A stretch of DNA of 64,000 nucleotides. Source: JBCCMQ01 sp039026235 (GTDB lineage: Bacteria; Pseudomonadota; Alphaproteobacteria; Rhodobacterales; Rhodobacteraceae). The position numbers were made by a program, and so were the translations under genes. This document shows, piece by piece, positions 16,111 through 24,619 of the stretch. Under the pieces are notes generated by a model, which was not told where the DNA came from, did no database searches, and saw nothing but the letters and a program-made list of their open reading frames with translations. Numbering within the stretch: position 1 is the first letter of the stretch; the number at the start of each line of letters is the position of its first letter. The DNA is taken from contig JBCCMQ010000016.1 of assembly GCA_039026235.1 (NCBI GenBank), forward strand, positions 1 through 64,000, written 5' to 3'.

Positions 16111-17093
16111 CACTTCCGGCCATCTTGCAGAACCTGCGCTTGCCCCTGATTGGCGCGCCGCTTTTCATCATCTCGCGGCCCGAACTCGTCATCGCGCAAT
16201 GCAAGGCTGGTATCGTCGGAACCTTTCCGGCGCTGAATGCGCGGGAAAAGGACGGAGAGAGCCTTGAGGCGTGGATTATTCACATCAAGGAAGAGCTTGA
16301 TCGTCACAACCAGGCCAACCCTGACACGCCCGCGGCACCCTTTGGCATCAACCAAATAGTGCACAAATCCAACTCTCGGCTGGACAGCGATGTGGAAATC
16401 GCAGCGCGCTTGGAAGTGCCAATCTGGATCACGTCGCTTGGTGCGCGCGAAGATGTCTATGAGGCCGCACATTCCGGCAATGGGATTGTGCTGCATGACG
16501 TGATCAACAATTGGTTTGCCAAAAAGGCTATCTCGAAGGGCGCAGACGGACTTGTGGCCGTCGCGGCCGGAGCTGGGGGTCACGCCGGGTCGCTTTCTCC
16601 TTTGGCTTTGATCCAGGAAATCCGGGCATGGTTCGACGGGCCACTCTATCTGTCCGGCGCCATTGCGCGTGGTGACTCTATTCTTGCAGCGCTCGCCATG
16701 GGGGCTGACGGCGGCTATGCCGGATCGGCTTTCATCGCCACCGAAGAAGCAAACGCCGTTCCGAACTATAAGCAGATGATCGCGGATTGCGGCGCTGATG
16801 ACATCGTCTACTCGAACCTCTTCACCGGCGTTCACGGCAACTATCTCAAGCCCTCGATTGCTGCCGCTGGCCTCGATCCGGAAAACCTGGAGCGTTCTGA
16901 CCCGACGAAGATGAACTTCTCCGAAGATCGTAAAAAACCCAAAAGCTGGAAAGAGATTTGGGGATCAGGCCAAGGCATCGGCGCCATCGATCACGTCATG
17001 ACTACGGCGGAATTGGTGGGCATGCTTTCAGAGCAGTTTGAAACTGCCAAGGCGCGTCTTGCGATTGCAACGGCGCAATACGGAAACGGCTAG
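16107..17093 (+). CDS. Nitronate monooxygenase-like FMN protein (NPD family)
   Basis: The protein (328 aa) has the TIM-barrel of the 2-nitropropane dioxygenase family: GAPLFIISRPELVIAQCKAG at the N-terminus, VAVAAGAGGHAG with the FMN phosphate/active-site His, and YLSGAIARGDSILAALAMGA. Family members oxidise nitronates, but many homologues in beta-oxidation and steroid clusters act on enoyl-CoA or have unknown reactions. GTG 16107 overlaps the racemase stop (GTGA), making it the last gene of the SDR operon. Its operon position suggests an auxiliary step in acyl-CoA catabolism or flavin-dependent double-bond handling; this is inference. Confidence 0.85.
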   Translation: MTLPAILQNLRLPLIGAPLFIISRPELVIAQCKAGIVGTFPALNAREKDGESLEAWIIHIKEELDRHNQANPDTPAAPFGINQIVHKSNSRLDSDVEIAARLEVPIWITSLGAREDVYEAAHSGNGIVLHDVINNWFAKKAISKGADGLVAVAAGAGGHAGSLSPLALIQEIRAWFDGPLYLSGAIARGDSILAALAMGADGGYAGSAFIATEEANAVPNYKQMIADCGADDIVYSNLFTGVHGNYLKPSIAAAGLDPENLERSDPTKMNFSEDRKKPKSWKEIWGSGQGIGAIDHVMTTAELVGMLSEQFETAKARLAIATAQYGNG

Positions 17094-17127
17094 CACCGTT
17101 CATATAATTATAAGTTGTTGGCTAATC

Positions 17128-17141
17128 ATTCGTATGCTATC
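17128..17141 (+). promoter_or_regulatory. 14-bp element ATTCGTATGCTATC upstream of the first TRAP binding-protein gene
   Basis: The 14-mer is identical to 20471-20484, and each copy ends about 45-50 bp before a dctP start. Its reverse complement, GATAGCATACGAAT, resembles GATAGCAAGCGAATTA inside the repeat at 769-794, so it may be a variant of the same operator. TATCAG at its right end could also serve as a -10 with TTGTTG 17 bp upstream. Confidence 0.5.
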
Positions 17142-17191
17142 AGTATTGCATGCGGTCTGCTTCGCTGTGGACCACACAAGGGAGGCAAGCA

Positions 17192-18250
17192 ATGAATCAC
17201 TTTCCAAGCGTGGCAGCGCTAGCGACTTCTGTGTCAATCTTAGCCTTTGGCGCATGCGCCGAAACGGTACTGATTGCGAACGATCCCGGCCCGAACCGAG
17301 GTGTGCGCGCAGCGGCCGTTACGCACTTCAGTGATCAACTCGCCGCTGAGACAAACGGTGCTGTTCGGGTCGAGAACAATTGGGGTGGAGCCCTCTTCAA
17401 GACGACGGCTGCCGTCGATTCAATTGGCCTTGGCGTGGCCGACATGGGGGTGGTTGTGGGCCCCTATGCACAATCCGAGATGCCGGAACTTAACATTGGC
17501 GGCCAGCCGATGCCTCCCGCCGGTCCCTGGGTCATGATGAAAGCCCTCGACGATCTCTTTGCCAACAATGAACAGATCAAGCAGCGTATGGCAGAAAAAG
17601 GGCTGGTCTATCTCAATGCCTACAGCCTGCCGCCAAGCCTCTTGGCCTGCAACGACGATCTGATCCGTACAACCGACGACGTTGCCGGCAAGAAGATCAG
17701 CAACACGGGCACGACGAGCGAACTGTTCGGCCGCTTCGATGGCAACATGGTCGATATGCCGATCTACGAAGTTTACCAATCCATGCAGACGGGTTTGATC
17801 GACTGCACGGTGACGTTCTCCTACTTCGCGGTCGCAACACAGCTGCACGAATTGTTGGCCACAATGGCACCGCTGGACCTGCCTGCGACGACGGTTGTGC
17901 TGACGGTCATGAACAAGGATGCCTTTGAAAGCCTGAGCGTTGAAGCGCAAGCAGGTGTGATGGAAGCCGCGGCAAACATGTCTGACTACTACGGCGAGCA
18001 ACTTGAAAAGGCGGATACCGCGGCGCTGGATGCAATGAGAGCGGCGGGTGTTCACGACCTCAGTTTCACCGCCGACGAACAGAAGGCCATGCAAGTGGCC
18101 ATGCAGCCAAATCTTGATGAATGGCTCGCAGACGCGGCAGCAACCGGGCTCGATGGCCAGGCCGTCTACGACGAATTCCTAAGCTACGTGCAAAAATGGC
18201 AAGCCACGCTCGATGCAGAAGGCTTTCCCTGGGCTCGCAGCCGAATTTGA
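17192..18250 (+). CDS. TRAP transporter substrate-binding protein (DctP type), first copy
   Basis: The protein (352 aa) starts with a Sec signal peptide (NHFPSVAALATSVSILAFG, cleavage probably after the CA before ETV) and has the DctP fold. Segments such as DPGPNRGVRAAAVTHFSDQL, WGGALFKTTAAVDSIGLGVA and MPIYEVYQSMQTGLIDCT match TRAP receptors; in the latter two, substrate and selectivity-helix contacts are expected. GGGAGG precedes ATG 17192. The dctQ and dctM genes follow on the same strand. It is a close paralogue of the protein at 20529. It would bind an organic acid in the periplasm, plausibly the acid degraded by the upstream enzymes. Ligand unknown. Confidence 0.92.
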   Translation: MNHFPSVAALATSVSILAFGACAETVLIANDPGPNRGVRAAAVTHFSDQLAAETNGAVRVENNWGGALFKTTAAVDSIGLGVADMGVVVGPYAQSEMPELNIGGQPMPPAGPWVMMKALDDLFANNEQIKQRMAEKGLVYLNAYSLPPSLLACNDDLIRTTDDVAGKKISNTGTTSELFGRFDGNMVDMPIYEVYQSMQTGLIDCTVTFSYFAVATQLHELLATMAPLDLPATTVVLTVMNKDAFESLSVEAQAGVMEAAANMSDYYGEQLEKADTAALDAMRAAGVHDLSFTADEQKAMQVAMQPNLDEWLADAAATGLDGQAVYDEFLSYVQKWQATLDAEGFPWARSRI

Positions 18251-18289
18251 CGGAGCGTCGCGTGTCTAGCTGCGCGGTGCTTGGAGCTC

Positions 18290-18784
18290 ATGTTTGAGAG
18301 AATAGAATTCCTGTTGGATACGCTGGGGGCCATCGCAGTTGCACTGCTGTGTCTGCTCATCGTCGTCACCGTCTTTGCGCGCGAGGCTTTCGCCCTTGCG
18401 GTGCCGGACTCGATCATACTCGTGCGCGAACTCATGGTGCCCGCGATCCTCTTTCCGCTTTCGGCGGCCACGTCCCGGCGGGCCCACGTGGCGATTGACC
18501 TCTTTGCCAACCACTTCCCCGATGCCCTGAACCGATGGATTGCTGCTTTCGCGGCGCTGATCGGGATTGTCATCGTGGCCACGCTGGTTCTCGCCGGTTG
18601 GCAGCAATTCCTCAACACGTGGAACAATGGCTCCCACCACGGCGGCGACTACTTGATCCCGAAATGGATCAGCCGCGCGGCCTACTTTGTCGCTTTCGGA
18701 TTTGTCCTGATGCGCATGATCCAGATGTTCGTTGTCGATCTGCGCGCAGCCGTCACCGGCCAACCGGCCCCTGCAGAACTATGA
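18290..18784 (+). CDS. TRAP transporter small permease (DctQ)
   Basis: The protein (164 aa) is a four-helix membrane protein of the DctQ type. Hydrophobic segments are around residues 10-28 (LGAIAVALLCLLIVVTVF), 45-60, 85-105 (FAALIGIVIVATLVLAG) and 130-150. The motif SRRAHVAIDLFAN after the second helix is characteristic of DctQ. ATG 18290 is preferred; GGAG is only 3 nt upstream, so an in-frame TTG at 18281 remains possible. It lies between dctP and dctM and forms with DctM the sodium-driven membrane complex. Confidence 0.88.
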   Translation: MFERIEFLLDTLGAIAVALLCLLIVVTVFAREAFALAVPDSIILVRELMVPAILFPLSAATSRRAHVAIDLFANHFPDALNRWIAAFAALIGIVIVATLVLAGWQQFLNTWNNGSHHGGDYLIPKWISRAAYFVAFGFVLMRMIQMFVVDLRAAVTGQPAPAEL

Positions 18785-18792
18785 GCCGATAG

Positions 18793-20130
18793 ATGGACAT
18801 CACTCTGATCGGTTACCTCGCTTGTGCGACTGTGCTCATCCTGCTTGCCATTCGCGTGCCGATTGCCTGGGCCATTGGTGGCGTGGCCGTAATTGCGCTT
18901 TTCCTGGTTTTCAGCTTTCGCACCGGCAGCTTTGTCCCTGATCGCGCGTTTACGCGCACGTTGCAGATCTCGTTCTCAGCAACCTTTGAGCTGATCCATT
19001 CTTACAACTTGTCGATGATCCCGCTTTTCATCGCGCTTGGTGCGGTGGCCGAGCGCGCCGGAATCACAACCGAGATCTATGCCGCCGCGCGTATGTGGCT
19101 TGCCCGATTGCCCGGGGGCATCGCCATAGCCTCGGTTGCCGGGTGCGGAGGCTTTTCGGCAATTTCCGGTTCGTCCATTGCCTGCGCCTCTACCATGGGG
19201 CGCATCTGCACACCGGAGATGCTGAAGCTGAATTATGATGAGCGGCTCGCCACAGCGAGCGTTGCGGCAGGGGGTACCCTTGGCTCTCTCATTCCGCCGT
19301 CCATCCTGTTCATCATCTACGCCATTTTTACAGAGACATCGATCGCCCAGCTTTTCTTGGCAGGCATTGTCCCGGGTCTGCTGTCACTGCTTGGCTACGC
19401 ATTGGTGATCTATATTTGGGTGAAACGATCCCCTGAAATCGCACCTCTGCGCGCAGACGATTATCCGATGCGCGAAAAATGGACGTCCCTTCTGAAAGCC
19501 TGGCCGGCCTTCTTGCTCTTTATACTGATCATCGGGGGAATCTATGGAGGCGTGTTTACAGCGACCGAAGCCGCGGCACTGTCCTTGATTTTCGCAGTAC
19601 TTCTCGGCTTGGTACGCCAATCTCTGACTTCCCGAGACATCCTTCCCATCCTTCGCGACGTGGCCAGCACCACCGGAGGCATCTTTTTCATTGCCGCCTG
19701 TGCCAAGGTTTTTGTCACGCTCATCGCGCTCACCGGGCTGTCAAACAACCTCGTAAACGCTCTTGGGACGGCTGACATCGGCCCTTGGGTCTTCATCGCG
19801 ATGGTCTGTCTGATTTATCTGGTGCTTGGTATGTTCCTCGACCCTATCGGGATCATGGTTCTGACTTTGCCTCTGATGATACCCATGGTCGAAAGCTATG
19901 GCTTTAACCTGATCTGGTTTGGCGTCATCATCGTTAAGCTGCTGGAGATCGGGTTGATTACGCCGCCGGTGGGTCTGAACGTTTTTGTGCTCGCATCCGC
20001 CATCGAAGAACGAATTTCTATCGGCAAGATTTTCAGCGGTATCTGGCGGTTTTTGGTAAGCGACATGGCCGTATTGATCCTGATCGTTGCCGTTCCCGCC
20101 TTGTCGCTGGCAATTCCCACCTCAATGTAA
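18793..20130 (+). CDS. TRAP transporter large permease (DctM)
   Basis: The protein (445 aa) has about 11-12 membrane helices and the DctM signatures: ASVAGCGGFSAISGSSIACA, GGTLGSLIPPSILFIIYA and LGMFLDPIGIMVLTLPLM, with EIGLITPPVGLNVFVLAS near the C-terminus. These form the two substrate/sodium hairpin regions of the elevator-type transporter. It follows dctQ after 8 nt and completes a P-Q-M operon that would import an organic acid for the catabolic island. After its stop come 398 non-coding bases before the second binding-protein gene. Confidence 0.95.
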   Translation: MDITLIGYLACATVLILLAIRVPIAWAIGGVAVIALFLVFSFRTGSFVPDRAFTRTLQISFSATFELIHSYNLSMIPLFIALGAVAERAGITTEIYAAARMWLARLPGGIAIASVAGCGGFSAISGSSIACASTMGRICTPEMLKLNYDERLATASVAAGGTLGSLIPPSILFIIYAIFTETSIAQLFLAGIVPGLLSLLGYALVIYIWVKRSPEIAPLRADDYPMREKWTSLLKAWPAFLLFILIIGGIYGGVFTATEAAALSLIFAVLLGLVRQSLTSRDILPILRDVASTTGGIFFIAACAKVFVTLIALTGLSNNLVNALGTADIGPWVFIAMVCLIYLVLGMFLDPIGIMVLTLPLMIPMVESYGFNLIWFGVIIVKLLEIGLITPPVGLNVFVLASAIEERISIGKIFSGIWRFLVSDMAVLILIVAVPALSLAIPTSM

Positions 20131-20470
20131 CTGGATCAGTTGCCGGTAAATCAAGTTGGCCGCGCCAACCGCGACGCGACCATGCCACCGCATGTGCTCA
20201 GCCAAACGATTTTGAATTGAGGGTGGTGAAGGGACACTGGCCTCGGATTGCGTCATTTCAAGTAAACGCCACTGCCGATGCGCAATGCATCCCAATTTAT
20301 GGAGCTCGGAGGCTCAGGCTTCGGTGCTGCTTGGGCACCTGATCGCAAGCGCAGCTCTGTCGAGGCGCCATACTTCGTCAAATGCGCGGTGTTTAGGATG
20401 CGCCCGGCGTCCCAGGAGCGTCGCGGTGACACTCCGCGGACCCATTCGCTAAACAATTTGCCTACGATCT
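20131..20470. other. Intergenic region between dctM and the second binding-protein gene
   Basis: No supported gene lies between dctM and the second dctP. Only short reading frames without recognisable domains or Shine-Dalgarno sequences occur here. The region ends in the promoter-proximal element described at 20471-20484. Confidence 0.6.
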
Positions 20471-20484
20471 ATTCGTATGCTATC
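20471..20484 (+). promoter_or_regulatory. 14-bp element ATTCGTATGCTATC upstream of the second TRAP binding-protein gene
   Basis: This is an exact copy of 17128-17141 at nearly the same distance before a dctP start (45 bp). Since the sequences around it differ between the two promoters, the element itself appears to be conserved for function. Confidence 0.5.
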
Positions 20485-20528
20485 CATAATGGCACGAATT
20501 AAATGCTCTGACTTCTAGGGAGGACACA

Positions 20529-21578
20529 ATGCTCAGACATCTCAAGGTAGCCGCCGCAGCATCCACGATTGCGATTGCTGCACACGCGGAGACAACCCTT
20601 ATCTCAAACGATCCTGGCCCAAACCGGGGCGTTCGCGCGGCAGCCGTAAACCATCTCAGCACCTTGATTGCAGAGAAATCCGGGGGTGCTCTCGCCGTCC
20701 AGAACAACTGGGGCGGCGCCTTGTTCAGTTCTACGGCAGCGCTCGACTCGCTCAGCAGCGGTGTCGCGGATATGGGACTGCTCGTTGGCCCCTATGTGCA
20801 ATCCGAGCTACCTGAACTCGCTCTTGGCGGCGTGCCGATGATCAAGGCCAGTCCTTGGGTGATGATGAACGCGCTCGACGAACTCTTCACCACCAACGAG
20901 ACGATCAAAGCGCGACTGGACGAACGCAACCTCGTCTATCTGAACTTCTACGGTCTCCCGACGGCGCTCTTGGGCTGCAATGATGGCCAGATCAACTCCA
21001 TCGCAGACGTCGATGGGGTCAAGATCAGCCGCACCAACTCCATGAGCGATCTCTTTGAACCGCTCGGCGGCAACATGGTCAATATGCCCATATACGAAGT
21101 GTATCAGTCTATGCAGACAGGTTTGATCGATTGCACGATTACCTATGGGTATTTCGCGTCAGCGACAAAGCTGGACGAGTTGATAACAACGATTACGCCG
21201 ATTGAACTCTCCTCAAGCATCGTGCTCGCGACAGTCATGAACAAAGACGTCTTTGAGAGCCTTTCTGCGGATGATCAGACCGCAATAAAAGATGCCGCAG
21301 CATCGATGCATGACTACTATGGCGAGCATCTCGGCCAGGCGGAAGCCGAGGCTATCGAAGCTATGACAACCGGAGAGAACGGCCTCGTCCTCAAGTCCTT
21401 TAGCAAGGCCGACACATCTGTCCTCAGCGAGTCCGCGCAGCCAATTGTGGACAAGTGGTTGGCCGATGCCGATGCAACTGGGCTCAACGGCCAAGAGATA
21501 CTCGAAGAAATGTTGTCGCTGATCAAAAAGTGGAACGAGGTTGAATCAACTCAAGGCGCACCCTGGGAACGTAGCTAA
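20529..21578 (+). CDS. TRAP transporter substrate-binding protein (DctP type), second copy
   Basis: The protein (349 aa) has a signal peptide (HLKVAAAASTIAIAAHA, then ETT) and the DctP fold. It is clearly paralogous to the protein at 17192: both share NDPGPNRGVRAAAV, NNWGGALF and MPIYEVYQSMQTGLIDCT. Differences concentrate in the middle (for example FYGLPTALLGCND against AYSLPPSLLACND), as expected if ligand range has shifted. GGGAGG precedes ATG 20529. It has no DctQ/DctM of its own and is set apart from the permease genes by 398 bp with its own promoter-like element. It probably feeds the same permease with a related ligand. Confidence 0.92.
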   Translation: MLRHLKVAAAASTIAIAAHAETTLISNDPGPNRGVRAAAVNHLSTLIAEKSGGALAVQNNWGGALFSSTAALDSLSSGVADMGLLVGPYVQSELPELALGGVPMIKASPWVMMNALDELFTTNETIKARLDERNLVYLNFYGLPTALLGCNDGQINSIADVDGVKISRTNSMSDLFEPLGGNMVNMPIYEVYQSMQTGLIDCTITYGYFASATKLDELITTITPIELSSSIVLATVMNKDVFESLSADDQTAIKDAAASMHDYYGEHLGQAEAEAIEAMTTGENGLVLKSFSKADTSVLSESAQPIVDKWLADADATGLNGQEILEEMLSLIKKWNEVESTQGAPWERS

Positions 21579-22215
21579 GCGCGCAATGGCTCCGCTAGGG
21601 TAAGTTACATCTTTGCGGGGCCACTACTGCGAAGTTGGCGGTTGGACATGGTCATATGCAGCGCTAGGCAGCGTGCAGTCAGACTAATTCGAACAAGTCT
21701 CCTCTACGACAGTAACTCTGCCCCTTGTTCCGTGCCGAGGAATCGCCACTCGTTGGGTACTGTCATAGCAATTAGGGCGGGCTGCCATTAGCCTCTGATT
21801 TGGCTTCCAATTTTCAAAAGAGATGTGTTTTGCAAGGAAGCAAAGCCTGCAGTTTAGCCGAGCAAACGATCTTCAACTGTCTCTAAGCGTATCAAACAAG
21901 TTTCTTCTGACAATGTGCACCGGAAAGTCGAAGCCGGGGCGCCACGTTTCGAAGAGTTTTCTTGGGCGCCGATCTTCCGCCCACGGCAGCACCAGGGACG
22001 TCAGTTCAAAGCCGGGCCCTTGGCCTGACCGCCAAGGCCCAATTGAGCCGCTTCAACTACAACGGCAAAGCCATTGCGCTGAAGCTTGTGGAAGGCTTCG
22101 GCCGCGACCTTGCGCGAAACGCCGAGACGATCCGCGGCCTGCCTGACGGACACCCAACGCGATGACGCCAGGGGCCACCGAGCGCTGTTACTACGACTGA
22201 TACTTGAACCTTTTG
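21579..22215. other. Gene-poor junction with eroded minus-strand coding remnants
   Basis: No intact gene is supported. On the minus strand near 22001-22180 a frame reads SVRQAADRLGVSRKVAAEAF followed by HKLQRNGF, which resembles a GntR/MocR-type helix-turn-helix. After a stop, a shifted frame near 21870-22000 reads LVLPWAEDRRPRKLFETWRP and is also protein-like. This looks like a truncated regulator or mobile-element gene. Base composition from 21600 to 21950 is lower in GC than the neighbours. The rest of the stretch shows nothing. Confidence 0.4.
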
Positions 22216-23781
22216 CTAAAGAACCTGTGTGCGGAAAATGGTGAAGGATCCAACCTGATCGACCAGGGTACCGCAGCGCGAGACCGCCTTCGCGGCCTCT
22301 TTTGTCTGGATGACGAAGAAGTCCGCCTTGAGCAGATCTAGCTGCGAACAATCCCCTTGGAAAAATGCGGTGCGCGCCTGCAAAAGCCTGTACCAACGCG
22401 CGGTATCGTCCGCCGCTGTTGGAACGAATTTGAAGTTGACGATCAGGCCGCGCCCTGAAAGGCGCTCGACCGCTGCGTAACCCGAAGGCATTTCCTCCAG
22501 TCTGCTTGGTTCCGCCGCCGGTGGTTCGAGAAGAACGGATGCGCCTGGCGGTGTGTTTTTGGAGATCCAGTCGATAAGCGCACCGTGGGTTTTTTGGCTT
22601 TGCTCCGCCAGAGTAATGTTGTGGAAAGCAAAAATCCCAACAGATATGGCGGCCTTTGGGACAATGAGTGCGATCATCAGGATGGCTGCCGCAGGCGTAG
22701 CAGACCGCACCTTTTCAGCATCCATGCGTTGGATCAACGCGGCCGCCAAGCCGCACGTGGACAACAGCAGGATCAGGCCAGCTGGCCGAAAAAAGTAAAG
22801 CGGTGCAAGCGCATGTGTGTTGCGGTCCAGATAGGCAATCAGAAGGGCAACAAGGATATACCCGTTAAGACCTGCCAGCCAGAGATAGAGGCCCGTCGGG
22901 CCGGTGTCTTTCTGGCGAGAAATCAAGTAGAACGCCCCGGCAAGACCAGCATGCACACAGGTTCCGGTCGCCCATTTGAGCACGAAACTGACAAAGTCGT
23001 GGAAGGGTGCGACGTGATGCGGATTTCTGTATTCAGCGTATATATTCGCGAGCGACCGATCGAGACCGGTCATGTCCACGACGGCCCCGATCCGTTCGGT
23101 CGCAAGTATGATCAGGATCGGTAAGATCAGGACCGTGTAGGCCAAGAGTGTACGACTGGCTGCCACGGCGTCGCCGCGAATGATGCGCAGCAAGATGATG
23201 CTGGCCGCCCAAAATCCACCGACAAGAAAGTGAAAATAAGTGGCGAGCGCCAATAACACGACGGCCGATCGCCACTTGTCTGAAAACGCCATGGATAGAC
23301 CGAAGAGTACGGCGATGTAGGCGAAGACCTTGGCTTCAACGGTGCCAAAAATCCATTCTTCACCAATCAGTGACGGGCCCACCAAAACGTAAAGTCCCAG
23401 ACCAACTCCGAGCGCGACGGCGCTGAGCCCCAGTGTGAGGGCAAGGGTCGCCAGTGCCGCCGACATTCCAAACCACTGCAAGGGCGTGAGGATGCGTTTG
23501 GTCGTCTCAAATCCAAAGGATTCAATCAAATGCCCGATCATTCTGTAGCTTAGGAAACGCGCGTTCGAATTATCAAAGGCCGAATGCTGCGCCGTGAACG
23601 CTTCGGGCTGGACGGTCCGGTAGGCAAGATCAAAGTAGTGAACCTCGTTGCCGCCCCAGAGCGGAGGCAGCGCGGAAGACGCCGTCAGCCCAAGGCAGAT
23701 AAGGAAGAAACGTACCCACAGAAGCTGCGGTGACACCTCGCTCAGATCCGGGTTTCCCAACTGTTTTGTTACGCTCATCAT
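22216..23781 (-). CDS. Polytopic membrane protein of unknown function
   Basis: The protein (521 aa) has roughly 10-11 hydrophobic segments, for example VRFFLICLGLTASSALPPLW (about 22-42), YVLVGPSLIG, ILPILIILA and GLILLLSTCGLAAAL, and then a soluble C-terminal part of about 110 residues (SKNTPPGASVLLEPPA onward). The layout, an early loop with YFDLAYRTVQ and a late soluble domain, resembles GT-C type or DUF-class membrane proteins, but no glycosyltransferase motif is certain. It stands alone between two decayed stretches. The start at ATG 23781 (followed by another ATG) has only a weak Shine-Dalgarno. Function not recognised. Confidence 0.7.
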   Translation of the reverse strand: MMSVTKQLGNPDLSEVSPQLLWVRFFLICLGLTASSALPPLWGGNEVHYFDLAYRTVQPEAFTAQHSAFDNSNARFLSYRMIGHLIESFGFETTKRILTPLQWFGMSAALATLALTLGLSAVALGVGLGLYVLVGPSLIGEEWIFGTVEAKVFAYIAVLFGLSMAFSDKWRSAVVLLALATYFHFLVGGFWAASIILLRIIRGDAVAASRTLLAYTVLILPILIILATERIGAVVDMTGLDRSLANIYAEYRNPHHVAPFHDFVSFVLKWATGTCVHAGLAGAFYLISRQKDTGPTGLYLWLAGLNGYILVALLIAYLDRNTHALAPLYFFRPAGLILLLSTCGLAAALIQRMDAEKVRSATPAAAILMIALIVPKAAISVGIFAFHNITLAEQSQKTHGALIDWISKNTPPGASVLLEPPAAEPSRLEEMPSGYAAVERLSGRGLIVNFKFVPTAADDTARWYRLLQARTAFFQGDCSQLDLLKADFFVIQTKEAAKAVSRCGTLVDQVGSFTIFRTQVL

Positions 23782-24619
23782 ATCGCGGACCAGTCCAATG
23801 GCTCTTAGTGTGTATTACGAAGGTAAACCCCGATCCTAAGCGCCTTGCCTTGCATTGAACCGCACTTGAATATGAAGGCTTTGCAACAGGCGCGGGCAAG
23901 TGACAGAACAGGGTTTGTAGCAGTTTCCATGATATTCTGGAAACATTGCCAAGAGGGCGAGAACCCGGCGCCAATATGGCCAAAATTGTATCTTCCGCGG
24001 GTTCCCCGCCGACGACGTTTGCATAGAATGCGGTGTTGTAGCTTTGCCACGGTTCGATGTTGCGATCACCGTCAGATAAAGGGCGCGCGCAGTCTTCGAT
24101 GGTGCAGTCCAACCCGGAAAACAGCGGTCGGCGCCGTGAAGAAGCCTACCGCCAGAAAACTCAGGGAATGCGCCTGGAAACTGTCCGGTGACGTCCCGCG
24201 GGCGGCCCGGATCAAGGTGCGCGCAAGCTGGATTGCTTGGGGATGGCCAAGCGGATTTACAGCACGGTCGGGAATAAGCAGGCTGGACCAGTCCGAAGTG
24301 TCCCCTTTCAAGTCCAAGGGCGTCGCGGACAAGGGCCTTCTGACAGCCTGCGACAGCCGAGACGCTTAGCAGTTTTTGCAGTGAGGGAACGAGCGTTTCG
24401 GTCGAGCGGGCGGTGCAAACACCGACATGATTTAGAAAACAAGGCTGCATGGATGCTTCATGTTCTTCTCAGTGCGCTGGGGAGGCGACGCTGACGCCAT
24501 GTTCGCCATCCTGGGCTTATGTGAGCGTCCGACTAGGACGGCGAAAACTCTTTCGGTTAAAGAGCCTTACGCACAAGTTGCAGGAAACATACGAACCGCC
24601 ATCGGGACCGCAGCGCGTG
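23782..24619. other. Gene-poor stretch with probable decayed coding sequence
   Basis: No intact gene is supported. Two minus-strand frames carry protein-like text that would join after a frameshift near 24090-24110. Frame one (24072-24332) contains DWSSLLIPDRAVNPLGHPQA and LSFLAVGFFTAPTAVFRVGL. Frame two (below 24112) contains NIEPWQSYNTAFYANVVGGE and PAEDTILAILAPG. No family was recognised. It may be a frameshifted gene once linked to the membrane protein on the same strand. The left 60 bp serve as the upstream region of that membrane protein. Confidence 0.4.

Noticed and set aside
14758..16835. Two long minus-strand frames opposite the racemase and NMO genes
   Set aside because: Their translations have no recognisable motif, and the plus strand encodes complete proteins with conserved catalytic residues.
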